Assembly (NCBI GenBank): GCA_013151775.1
Contig: JAADHO010000004.1
Span: 1 to 36,259 of the forward strand
DNA length: 36,259 bases
Source: Deltaproteobacteria bacterium
GTDB taxonomy: Bacteria; Myxococcota_A; Polyangia; Polyangiales; Houyiibacteriaceae
Direction: 5' to 3'
Under the pieces are notes generated by a model, which was not told the origin of the DNA, searched no databases, and was given only the letters and a program-made list of their open reading frames with translations. Positions 1 through 7,195 of this stretch are shown piece after piece. The translations under genes and the position numbers were made by a program. Position 1 is the first letter of the stretch. Every line of letters starts with the position of its first letter.

Positions 1-457
1 TGTTGAAGGCCGCCTTCTGGTGCACCAGCAGGTGGGCCAGCTCCGCCTCGAAGTTGTCCGCCGCGACCTCGTCGGCGAAGTAGCCGCCGAAGCTCTCGCC
101 CGCCTCGCGGATGGTGTGGACCACGCGGTGTACGAGCTGCTTCACGGAGCGCTCGCCCTTCTTGTGGTCTCCGTCGATGCCCGCCTTGCGGAAATACTTG
201 CTGACCGCGATGTCGGTCGCGAGCTGAGACCAGCCTTCGGGTACCTCGGCGCCCTTCATCTCGAAGACGATCGAGCCGTCCGAGCCCGAGATCACGCTGT
301 CGCGCAGCTCGTAGCTCGCCGTCTCGAGCGGGTCCTCGTCCGCTCGTGTGAAGCGCCGCTCGACTACGAGTCCGCCGCTCTCTTGGGTCAGCTCTGCGCG
401 TCGCTCGCCCGCGACCACAGAGGTGTTCTCTTCATTCATCGATTCCGTCACGTGCAT
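1..457 (-). CDS. nrdJ: Adenosylcobalamin-dependent (class II) ribonucleotide reductase, N-terminal fragment
   Basis: This is the first 152 codons of a gene that leaves the window at base 1. The class II enzyme reduces ribonucleotides to deoxyribonucleotides in the cytoplasm using coenzyme B12 and does not need oxygen. The translation begins MHVTESMNEENT. It then carries the stretches typical of the NrdJ N-terminus: YELRDSVI, EMKGAEVPEGWSQLA, SKYFRKAGI, and near the window edge GGYFADEV followed by HLLVHQKAAFN, which in the family runs into SPVWFN. The ATG at 457 is chosen because a GGAG lies five bases before it; a second in-frame ATG at 439 is possible. The active-site cysteines lie outside the window. 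The upstream DNA carries repeated CCACA-type elements that look like NrdR boxes. Confidence 0.88.
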   Translation of the reverse strand, partial: MHVTESMNEENTSVVAGERRAELTQESGGLVVERRFTRADEDPLETASYELRDSVISGSDGSIVFEMKGAEVPEGWSQLATDIAVSKYFRKAGIDGDHKKGERSVKQLVHRVVHTIREAGESFGGYFADEVAADNFEAELAHLLVHQKAAFN

Positions 458-524
458 ATCCACTCCCACGACAACCGTCCATCCTGGGCACAAAGGCCCC
501 CCGAAGGTGTCCGGCTGTCACTGT

Positions 525-607
525 CCACAGCTGGGTACCCATAGTTTCCACACCCGATCCACAACCTGTGGGGATGGTGCCGCCGACACCTCCACAACAG
601 CTAGTGG
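525..607. promoter_or_regulatory. Candidate NrdR-box array upstream of nrdJ
   Basis: Two 16-bp imperfect palindromes are visible: CCACAACAGCTAGTGG at 592-607 and CCACAACCTGTGGGGA at 559-574, offset by 33 bp. A weaker CCACAGCTGG element begins at 525, 34 bp further towards the gene. The first resembles the NrdR box, whose commonly given pattern is acaCWAtATaTWGtgt. Paired boxes about three helical turns apart in front of a reductase gene are the known NrdR arrangement. NrdR is an ATP-cone repressor of ribonucleotide reductase genes. The assignment rests on pattern match and position only. Confidence 0.5.
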
Positions 608-618
608 GACTGCTCGGC

Positions 619-798
619 TTAGCCCTCCGTCGATAGGTGGGTCAAGAGGAAATACTGGCAGTCCATGCGTTTCTCGTTTTCCCATGTAATTACAACTAGT
701 TCTGTGTTTGCATCAACTTGCCATCCGGCGGTCTCCGTGATGCGACCCAGAGGGTATCCAGACCGACACAGAGGGCATGACCAGGCAGGCAGTGCCAC
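619..798 (-). CDS. Doubtful small protein (59 aa) with a CPLC motif, possibly a gene remnant
   Basis: The minus-strand frame ending at 619 reads like a real protein end: WSCPLCRSGYPLG, then TAGWQVDANTEL and ITWENEKRMDCQYFLL before the stop. It is richer in A and T at third positions than the genes around it. A GTG at 798 could start it, but no good ribosome binding site precedes it and the frame stays open far upstream into antisense of the first AIM24 gene. It could be a small gene, the 3' end of a decayed one, or chance. I do not recognise a family. Confidence 0.18.
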   Translation of the reverse strand: MALPAWSCPLCRSGYPLGRITETAGWQVDANTELVVITWENEKRMDCQYFLLTHLSTEG

Positions 799-1195
799 TA
801 CGTGAACACTACTACCTGTAGTGGGTACGTCCCAAAAAACACGCAAGAGAAGCCACGTCAGCGTGTGTCGGTGAGGTAGCTTTCGCGTATCGATCCAGCG
901 CCACTGGGGTCGGCCGACCCGTATCGCCTGAGGCGCCAAGCTGGCTCGAGGCGTGCCCCGAGGCCCAGGCGATCCGTCCGGAAGCGGCATGATTCCAGTA
1001 GTCTGCAAGATTGATCCGGCCCAGATTGCACGCGGAGAGGTCTCCGCGAGGCCAAAATCCGAGTCTGCACGCCAGGGTCGACAGACCCCGTCACACTCCA
1101 GCGCGCGTGGAGTCACGGTGGGCCTCACAATTCGCAGGTTGCCCGCCGGGTTGGTCACTTGATATTCCCTGTCCGGGGGATCTGAGGAGTGAGCC

Positions 1196-1957
1196 ATGGA
1201 GCCGCAAGCGCCAATGCAGCCAGGCAACGCCGCAGTCGGCGTCGCCCCAGTCGTCTCTGCGACGCCGCACGAGATCACGCATGGACCGTCCTTCGCCATG
1301 CTGCGGGTCGACCTCGAGCCCGGCGTGACGGTGGTGGCGGAAGCCGGCGCGATGGTCGCGCGCAATCAGCATGTCGGGATGGAGGTGAAGATGAACGCCT
1401 CCCCACGCGCGAGCTTCTTCGCCAAGTTGAAGGCGTTCTTCATCGCGCTGATCCGAAAGGTGATCGGCGGCGAGACGTTCTTCGTCAATCATTTCACGTC
1501 ACCTCAGCCGGGCAGTGTGTGGCTCGCGCCCACCATGGCGGGGCAGGTCGCCTATCGACGGCTGAAGGGCGAGACGCTCACACTCTCCACGGGCGCCTAC
1601 CTCGCGCACGTGGGCGATCTCGACATGAAGATGAAATTCGGCGGACTGAAGAGCCTGCTCGCGAAGGAGGGCGCCTTCTTCTTGGAGCTGAGCGGCCAAG
1701 GAGACCTCTGGTTCAACAGCTACGGCGGCGTTCACGTCATCGAGGTCGACGGCAGCTACATCGTAGACAACGGTCACCTCGTGGGCTTCGAGGGGGACCT
1801 GAACTTCACCATCAAGGGCGCGGGCGGAGGCCTGATGGGCTTGGTGGCGTCGGGCGAGGGCATGGTCTGCGAGTTCTCGGGCCAAGGCCGCGTCTACATC
1901 CAATCGCGCAACGTCGGCTCTCTGGTCGGCTGGCTCACTCCACTCCTCCCCGGCTGA
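1196..1957 (+). CDS. AIM24-family protein (first of three)
   Basis: This 253-aa protein belongs to the AIM24/DUF124 family (TIGR00266-like), a beta-rich fold found in bacteria, archaea and yeast mitochondria with no settled biochemical role. The diagnostic blocks are EAGAMVARNQHVGMEV near residues 45-60, GGETFFVNHF near 95, WFNSYGGVHVIEVDG near 175-190 and GEGMVCEFSGQGRVYIQSRN near the end. It has no signal peptide or membrane segment, so it is probably cytoplasmic or peripheral to the membrane. It differs from its two neighbours by an extra Pro/Ala-rich N-terminus of about 25 residues. The ATG follows TGAGGAG by seven bases, a good ribosome binding site. It heads a plus-strand run with two more family members and the gene at 3364. 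Family assignment is firm; function is unknown. Confidence 0.88.
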   Translation: MEPQAPMQPGNAAVGVAPVVSATPHEITHGPSFAMLRVDLEPGVTVVAEAGAMVARNQHVGMEVKMNASPRASFFAKLKAFFIALIRKVIGGETFFVNHFTSPQPGSVWLAPTMAGQVAYRRLKGETLTLSTGAYLAHVGDLDMKMKFGGLKSLLAKEGAFFLELSGQGDLWFNSYGGVHVIEVDGSYIVDNGHLVGFEGDLNFTIKGAGGGLMGLVASGEGMVCEFSGQGRVYIQSRNVGSLVGWLTPLLPG

Positions 1958-1996
1958 GCGCGTCATGACTTTTCCTGCCTATGACAAGGAGCTCTC

Positions 1997-2671
1997 GTGC
2001 AAGTAGAGATCGGCTACCGACCCGCCCACGCCATGGCTCGCGTCGTGCTCGAGCCCAACGAGTCCATCGTCGCCGAGAGCGGCGCTATGGTCGGCATGAG
2101 CACAAACGTGCAGATGCAGACTCAGTCGGGCGGCCTGATGAAGGGGCTGAAGCGCATGTTCGGAGGCGAGTCCTTCTTCCGCAACACCTTCACGGCGGCC
2201 GGTGGCCCCGGTGAGGTGCTACTCGCCCACTCCCTGTGTGGCGACATGGTCACGATGGAGATGACGTCCACGGGCTACTTCGTGCAGTCTTCCTCCTTCA
2301 TCGCCTCCACACCCAACGTGAACCTCGACACCAAGGTGGGCGGCTTCAAGACCTTCTTCGCCGGCGAGGGGGTCTTCGTGCTGAAGGCGACCGCGAGCGA
2401 AGCGGGGCAGCTCGTGCTCGGCGCCTTCGGGGGCATCCAAGAGCTCGCCTGCGATGGCAACCTGGTGATCGACACGGGGCACCTCGTCGCATGGGACGCC
2501 AGCCTCGAGTACTCCGTGGGCAAGAGTGGCAGCGGCTGGATCGCCTCCTTCCTCTCGGGCGAGGGCCTGGTCTGCCACTTCCGTGGCCAAGGGCGCATCT
2601 GGATTCAGACGCGCAACCCCAGCGAATACGGTCAGGCCGTGGGCCGCATGCTCCCCCCGAAGAAGCGATAG
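1997..2671 (+). CDS. AIM24-family protein (second of three)
   Basis: A 224-aa AIM24/DUF124-family protein without signal peptide. The family blocks are ESGAMVGMSTNVQMQTQ near residues 30-45, GGESFFRNTFTA near 55-66, GAFGGIQELACDGN near 145 and GEGLVCHFRGQGRIWIQTRNP near 195-215. The start is a GTG at 1997 preceded by AAGGAG seven bases upstream; this places the alignable family start at residue 1. It lies 39 bases after the first AIM24 gene and 9 bases before the third, so co-transcription is likely. Compared with the first copy it lacks the N-terminal extension. The copies are clearly diverged, so this is an old duplication or a hetero-oligomeric set rather than a recent tandem amplification. 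Confidence 0.88.
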   Translation: MQVEIGYRPAHAMARVVLEPNESIVAESGAMVGMSTNVQMQTQSGGLMKGLKRMFGGESFFRNTFTAAGGPGEVLLAHSLCGDMVTMEMTSTGYFVQSSSFIASTPNVNLDTKVGGFKTFFAGEGVFVLKATASEAGQLVLGAFGGIQELACDGNLVIDTGHLVAWDASLEYSVGKSGSGWIASFLSGEGLVCHFRGQGRIWIQTRNPSEYGQAVGRMLPPKKR

Positions 2672-2680
2672 GAGAGCGCC

Positions 2681-3364
2681 ATGCGATACGAACTGAAGGA
2701 CAAGCCCGATTTCACCGTGGTCCACGTCGATTTCGAGGCGCCTGGCGAGCAGATCCTGGTCGAGTCCAGCGCCATGATTGCGCGTCACGGCGGCGTCGAT
2801 ATGCAGACGCAGATGAAGGGCGGGCTGCTCGCGGCCGCCAAGCGCAAGATGCTCGGAGGCGAGAGTATCTTTCAGAATACATTCACATCGAGTGCGGCGG
2901 GTCAGGATCTGTGGCTCGCACCGGGTCCCGAGGGTGACGTCGAGGCGCTAGAGCTCGATGGCAGCTACCCAGTGATGCTGTCGAGCGGCGCGTTTCTAGC
3001 CAGCGCGCCAAGTGTCAATCTAGATACGAAGTGGGGAGGCGCCAAGGGCTTCTTCAGCGGTGCCGGGCTCTTCCTGCTCAAGGCGGAGGGCACGGGCCCG
3101 CTCTTCTTCTCGAGCTATGGCGGCATTCACGCCGTGGACGTCGGACCCGCGGGCTTCATCTGCGACACGAGTCATATCGTGGGCTTCACCGGCGGACTCG
3201 ATTATGACGTCACGAAGGTTGGAGGCCTGAAGAGCCTGTTCTTCTCGGGAGAGGGCTTGGTCTGCCGCTTCAGCGGCCAGGGGCGCCTCTGGATCGCCAC
3301 ACGAAACCCCGGCGCGTTGGCGAGCTTCCTAGATCCCTATCGCCGAGCGGAGCGCAGCAACTGA
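2681..3364 (+). CDS. AIM24-family protein (third of three)
   Basis: A 227-aa AIM24/DUF124-family protein. The blocks include ESSAMIARHGGVDMQTQMKG near residues 29-47, GGESIFQNTFTS near 60, FFSSYGGIHAVDVG near 145-158 and GEGLVCRFSGQGRLWIATRNP near 195-215. The ATG has GGAGAG six bases upstream. Its TGA stop overlaps the ATG of the next gene by one base, which suggests translational coupling of the AIM24 proteins with the nucleotidase-barrel protein. No transmembrane segment is visible. The central bases (about 2870-3060) are a little less GC-rich than the flanks. Family assignment is firm; function is not known. Confidence 0.88.
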   Translation: MRYELKDKPDFTVVHVDFEAPGEQILVESSAMIARHGGVDMQTQMKGGLLAAAKRKMLGGESIFQNTFTSSAAGQDLWLAPGPEGDVEALELDGSYPVMLSSGAFLASAPSVNLDTKWGGAKGFFSGAGLFLLKAEGTGPLFFSSYGGIHAVDVGPAGFICDTSHIVGFTGGLDYDVTKVGGLKSLFFSGEGLVCRFSGQGRLWIATRNPGALASFLDPYRRAERSN

Positions 3365-5661
3365 TGTCACGAATCTCGTCTTCGATCCTCCTGACGCTCT
3401 GCCTTTGGCTGATCGCGTCTAGCGTGCAGGCCCAAGGTTCAGTCGACCTGCAGCTGATGGCGCGGCTCTACGTCAGCTCCGACACCCACGGCCACGTCGC
3501 CGATCCGGTCTGCAGAGATGGTGAAGACTTCGAGCCCACGGAGCTCGCGCGCAGCCTCAGCGCCTTGTCGATGGCGCGCCACGCGGATCCCCAATCCTTG
3601 ATGATCGACACAGGCACCATCCTCGGTCCCCACGCTGTGGCGCGCTTCGCGGCTCAGACCGAGCCCGCACAGCTCGCGGCGCTGCTGGCCGATTTGGGTT
3701 ACGACGCCATCGGCTTTGGCGAGACCGAGCTCGGTCTCCCGCGATCGATGCTGCTCGACGTCGCCCGCGCCCTGCGCTCTCGTGGCGTGCCGCTCCTGGC
3801 TACGAACTTGTATTGCGGCCCCGAGGCGCAGGATCTCTGCGACGCGTTGGTAGACGGCGTGGACGGCGTCCCGTTCTTTCAGGTCGGCCGTGAGCGCATC
3901 GCCCTCTTCGCCTTTCTCACTCCCGAGGCTCTCGGACGAGTCCCCCCGGAGAACACTCGCGGCGTGCGCCTCGCGCCGCTGAAGGAAAGCATGATCGCGG
4001 CCGTGCGTGCCGCCCGAGCGCGCGGCGCCACGGCGGTCATCGTCAGCGTGCAGGATGGCAGCGGCGCGGACGCAGTATCAAGAGTGATGGCAAATCTGGC
4101 AGGCGTCTCCGCGGAAGACAAACCCGATCTGGTGCTCTCGGCGGAGGCCGGAGCCGAGCTGATCTTCGCACGCCCCGCGACCTTCAGGCCACCCATCGCC
4201 TCGGCCCCTACGCGGGGAACCGCCAGCGTCGAGGTGCGGCGCGACACTCAGCGCGGGATCTTCGATGTGCTGGTGCAGCCCATGACGCCTGCGGACTCGG
4301 TCCACGATCCCCTCAGCTCGTTCCTCGATCGCATGGGACGCGCCTACTGCGAGCGTTGGGGTCGAGCTTTGCCCGGTGCGCGTCTCGGAGCCGATTCACT
4401 CGACGCGGACGGTATGCTGGACTTGACGGCGGGCATCCTGCTCGAGGCGACTGGCGCCGAGATCGCGCTGCTCGGGCGTGGCGTGACCGACTCGACCTAT
4501 GAACAGGCGGGAGACACCCCGCTCACGGCGAGCGACGTGTTCGTGGCGCTTCAATACGACGACCCTCTGGCCACCGCGACCGTGCCCGGGACCTGGCTGC
4601 GCACACTCGCGCGCAGTCTCGATCCAGCGAAACTGCTCGCCCTCGGGCTCAGCGTCTCCGGCGCCAACACCGCCACCGAGAAAATCAAGGTGAACGGACG
4701 CGCCCTCGAGCTGCAGGGCAACTACCGCATCGTGACCTCGAGCTTCTTGGCCACCGGAGGAGATCGTCTGCTGCCTGCGGGCGCCGACTTCACACTCTCG
4801 CACGACCTGCGCGTCCGCGGCGCCGTCTTGGACTACCTCGGGCGTCCGCGGCCGGGTGACCCGCGAGAGAGCTTGCCTGATCTGGCGGATCGCGTGGAGT
4901 GGTCGAGTCGCTTCGACACGGACGCCACCTTCACGGGCTCGTCCGTGCGCAACCCCGGCGACTACACGGACTCTCAGCTCGCGCGTGAGAATACGGCGGC
5001 GCTGGGCTTGGGTTCGACTCTGGCCTTCGCTGCGAGCTCTCGATCCCTCGCTTGGGACAACACCCTAACCGCTCGCTACAGCGTCACGCAGACGGGCAAC
5101 GGCTTCGACGAAGGCGACGACCTGATCTCCTACCGAACGAACCTGCGCTATCGCGGCTGGCACAGCCAGACGCCTGAGGTCTACGTTCCCGAACCATTCC
5201 TCGAGGCCTTCGTCGAGTCCGAATTCACCACGAGTGACACTCTCGGATATCACCACCTCTTGGTCCGGCCGACGCTGGGCTTCGCCTTCACGCTCACGAG
5301 CAAGCTGCTCCTGAAGCTCAACGGCGGCTTCGAGGTCGAGGCCCTCGATCCGGAGGCGTCCGTGTTGCCGGGCGCGGGCGCCAACCTCGAGCTCAAGCCT
5401 TGGCAGCTGATGCGCGACGGCGTGCGACGCGTGGATGTCGGCCTCACGGTCGACTACTTCGTTTCGGATATCGGCGCCGCCAACCGTCAGACGCTGCGCG
5501 CTCGCTTTGACACCACCTTCACCCTCAGCGGCAGCCTCTCTTTCGCGCTCTTGGTGGATCTCTTCGGTGTGCGCTCCGGCGCGGGTCCCTTCAGCATCGC
5601 CATCAACACCACCGCCGCTCTGCGCTTCCGCTTCGTTGGCAGGCGCCTCGCGGGCAGCTGA
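3364..5661 (+). CDS. Degenerate 5'-nucleotidase-like domain fused to a predicted outer-membrane beta-barrel
   Basis: A 765-aa exported protein. Residues 1-24 are a signal peptide ending VQA-QG. Residues about 30-300 follow the UshA/5'-nucleotidase metallophosphatase layout. SSDTHGHV (38-45) keeps the DxH of motif I, but the GD motif reads IDTGTILG, the GNHE motif reads GFGETELG, and the distal GHxH motif is not recognisable, so several metal ligands are missing. Residues about 320-490 resemble the 5'-nucleotidase C-terminal domain (TAGILLEATGAEIALLGRG; FLATGGDRLLP). From about 505 to the end there are alternating amphipathic strands rich in aromatic residues and Gly, such as DNTLTARYSVTQ and ALRFRFVG, as in an outer-membrane barrel. 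Usual UshA length is about 550, so the C-terminal 260 residues are extra. It is coupled by a one-base overlap to the third AIM24 gene. Likely role: an outer-membrane-anchored pseudoenzyme, by inference. Confidence 0.75.
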   Translation: MSRISSSILLTLCLWLIASSVQAQGSVDLQLMARLYVSSDTHGHVADPVCRDGEDFEPTELARSLSALSMARHADPQSLMIDTGTILGPHAVARFAAQTEPAQLAALLADLGYDAIGFGETELGLPRSMLLDVARALRSRGVPLLATNLYCGPEAQDLCDALVDGVDGVPFFQVGRERIALFAFLTPEALGRVPPENTRGVRLAPLKESMIAAVRAARARGATAVIVSVQDGSGADAVSRVMANLAGVSAEDKPDLVLSAEAGAELIFARPATFRPPIASAPTRGTASVEVRRDTQRGIFDVLVQPMTPADSVHDPLSSFLDRMGRAYCERWGRALPGARLGADSLDADGMLDLTAGILLEATGAEIALLGRGVTDSTYEQAGDTPLTASDVFVALQYDDPLATATVPGTWLRTLARSLDPAKLLALGLSVSGANTATEKIKVNGRALELQGNYRIVTSSFLATGGDRLLPAGADFTLSHDLRVRGAVLDYLGRPRPGDPRESLPDLADRVEWSSRFDTDATFTGSSVRNPGDYTDSQLARENTAALGLGSTLAFAASSRSLAWDNTLTARYSVTQTGNGFDEGDDLISYRTNLRYRGWHSQTPEVYVPEPFLEAFVESEFTTSDTLGYHHLLVRPTLGFAFTLTSKLLLKLNGGFEVEALDPEASVLPGAGANLELKPWQLMRDGVRRVDVGLTVDYFVSDIGAANRQTLRARFDTTFTLSGSLSFALLVDLFGVRSGAGPFSIAINTTAALRFRFVGRRLAGS

Positions 5662-5671
5662 GGTACCTCAG
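5658..5671. repeat. 14-bp perfect palindrome holding both convergent stop codons
   Basis: CTGAGGTACCTCAG is a perfect palindrome. The TGA of the plus-strand nucleotidase-barrel gene (5659-5661) and the TGA of the minus-strand cardiolipin synthase gene (5668-5670) are mirror images inside it. No T-run follows on either side, so it is not a textbook intrinsic terminator. Confidence 0.6.
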
Positions 5672-7167
5672 AGGTAGGGAGAGAACAGACGCGCGATGCC
5701 ATCGCGGAGGCGACGCGCCAAGCTGCGCCGGTCTAGTTCGGCTCGACTCAGTTCACGCGCGCCGAGGATGCGCTCTTCGACGAGACCGTCGATCTCACGG
5801 GCCAGCTCATGTGAGAAGCACTCGAGGTTCACCTCGAAATTGAGCCGCAGGCTGCGTGGATCCCAGTTTGCGGAGCCGACGAAGGACCAGCGCTGGTCTA
5901 CGACCATCAGCTTGCTGTGATCGAAGGGCGCCGGGCTCACCCAAACTCGGCAATGACCACGCGTGAAGATCGACAGCTGCGCGTTCATCGCCCAGCGAAT
6001 GATCGCGAGGTTCCCGTGCTCCGGCACCACGATGTCCACCTCCACGCCGCGCAAGGCGGCGACCTCGAGCGCCGTCTCCAGGCTGCGATCGGGCAGAAAA
6101 TATGGAGTGACGATGCGAATGGATCGCTCGGCCGAGTTGATCGCGCCCGCCATGATCCAGCGGATCTTGTCCATGTCGATGTCCGGACCATCCGTAAACA
6201 CGCGGCACAGAGTCTCCCCCGCGGGTTCGATCTCTGGGAAGAAGACCGTACCCTCGAGCGATTCGCGTGTGGCGAACTGCCAATCCTCCGCGAAGACCTC
6301 CTGGACTTGGCGCACCACGGGGCCCTCGACGCGAAAATGCGTGTCATGCGTGGGATGCTTGGGCCGATCGCCGAGCACGCAGTCGCCCCGAATGTTCATG
6401 CCGCCCATGAAGGCCAGCCTTCCATCGATCACCAAGATCTTCCGGTGATTGCGCAGATTCAGATAGGGCATGCGGATGAGTCGCGCTGGCATGAAGCTCG
6501 CGCAGGGCACGCCTCGGCGCTCGAGCAGCGTGTCGACGTGGGGACGGGCGTAGCGTTTGCCCGCGTCGTCGACCAACACGCGCACCTCGACGCCCCGATC
6601 CTTGGCGGCCTCCAAGGCGTCCACGAAGCGCAGGCCCCAAGCGTCCGTGTCGAAGATGTAGGTCGCGAGGGTGACGCTCTGGGTCGCCTGCTCGATGGCT
6701 TCGATCATGGCCGGGTAGGCGACATCTCCATCGACCAGCGACGTGATGCGGTTGGCGGGGAGCAGCGGACGACCCGCCACGGTCTCGCCTAGCCGGGCCA
6801 GCTCGGCGAGGTGGGAGTCTTCCTCGGGTAGGAATTCCTGCACCTCTTTGGGTGTCAGGGGTTCTGCCAAGCTCGGGAGGTAGAAGAGTCGACGCCCACG
6901 GCGCAGCATGGCCGCACGGCGGCGGATTCGGTTGATGCCGAAGCTTGCATAGAGCAGGGCCCCGGCGATCGGCACCATCCAGATCACGCCGACCCAGCCG
7001 AGCGTGGCCGTCGCATCGCGCTTGTGCAGGATCGCGTGCGCGGAGGCCACCAGCGCGAGACCCAGCACGAAGGCGGAACTCAGGTACGGCCAGACGTCGG
7101 CGAGCATCTGCATGGCGTCCCGAGTCCAGTCTCGCACGTCCTGCCAGAAGACGCTCGCCTCAGCCAC
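5668..7167 (-). CDS. cls: Cardiolipin synthase (phospholipase D family)
   Basis: A 499-aa membrane enzyme of the bacterial Cls type, which condenses two phosphatidylglycerol molecules into cardiolipin at the inner membrane. Two hydrophobic helices lie in the first 80 residues (SSAFVLGLALVASAHAIL and GVIWMVPIAGALLYASFG). Two HKD catalytic motifs are present: NHRKILVIDGRLAFMGGMN near residue 237 and DHSKLMVVDQRWSFVGSANWD near 415. Length matches the family. The start is a GTG at 7167; there is no strong ribosome binding site, and an ATG further in would remove the charged N-terminus but not the helices. It lies convergent to the nucleotidase-barrel gene and 28 bases after the stop of the lipoprotein gene on the same strand, so the two may be co-transcribed. 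Confidence 0.88.
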   Translation of the reverse strand: MAEASVFWQDVRDWTRDAMQMLADVWPYLSSAFVLGLALVASAHAILHKRDATATLGWVGVIWMVPIAGALLYASFGINRIRRRAAMLRRGRRLFYLPSLAEPLTPKEVQEFLPEEDSHLAELARLGETVAGRPLLPANRITSLVDGDVAYPAMIEAIEQATQSVTLATYIFDTDAWGLRFVDALEAAKDRGVEVRVLVDDAGKRYARPHVDTLLERRGVPCASFMPARLIRMPYLNLRNHRKILVIDGRLAFMGGMNIRGDCVLGDRPKHPTHDTHFRVEGPVVRQVQEVFAEDWQFATRESLEGTVFFPEIEPAGETLCRVFTDGPDIDMDKIRWIMAGAINSAERSIRIVTPYFLPDRSLETALEVAALRGVEVDIVVPEHGNLAIIRWAMNAQLSIFTRGHCRVWVSPAPFDHSKLMVVDQRWSFVGSANWDPRSLRLNFEVNLECFSHELAREIDGLVEERILGARELSRAELDRRSLARRLRDGIARLFSPYL

Positions 7168-7195
7168 CGAGCCGGGCGAGCGTCGTCTGCCGAAT

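Larger units (their letters stand above)
458..1195. other. Gene-poor intergenic region between nrdJ and the AIM24 operon
   Basis: This 738-base stretch separates two divergently read units. The nrdJ-proximal 150 bases hold the candidate NrdR boxes. Bases 619-850 are less GC-rich than the flanks and hold one doubtful small minus-strand frame. An inverted repeat, CACTAC-TACCT-GTAGTG, lies at 807-823. I saw no convincing gene, RNA or cobalamin riboswitch in the remainder (about 850-1180), although long stop-free frames exist because of the high GC. The plus-strand promoter for the AIM24 operon presumably lies in the last 150 bases, but I could not pick it out. Confidence 0.6.

Noticed and set aside
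458-620. Cobalamin riboswitch in front of nrdJ
   Set aside because: No B12-box-like sequence or suitable fold was seen; the DNA is better explained by repeated protein-binding boxes.
807-823. Inverted repeat CACTAC-TACCT-GTAGTG as operator
   Set aside because: It is not near a supported start codon or promoter, and a six-base arm can arise by chance. It is mentioned only under the gap.
858-1094. Minus-strand frame of 78 residues in the first intergenic region
   Set aside because: The composition is Arg/Ser-rich like a shadow frame, there is no ribosome binding site, and no recognisable motif.
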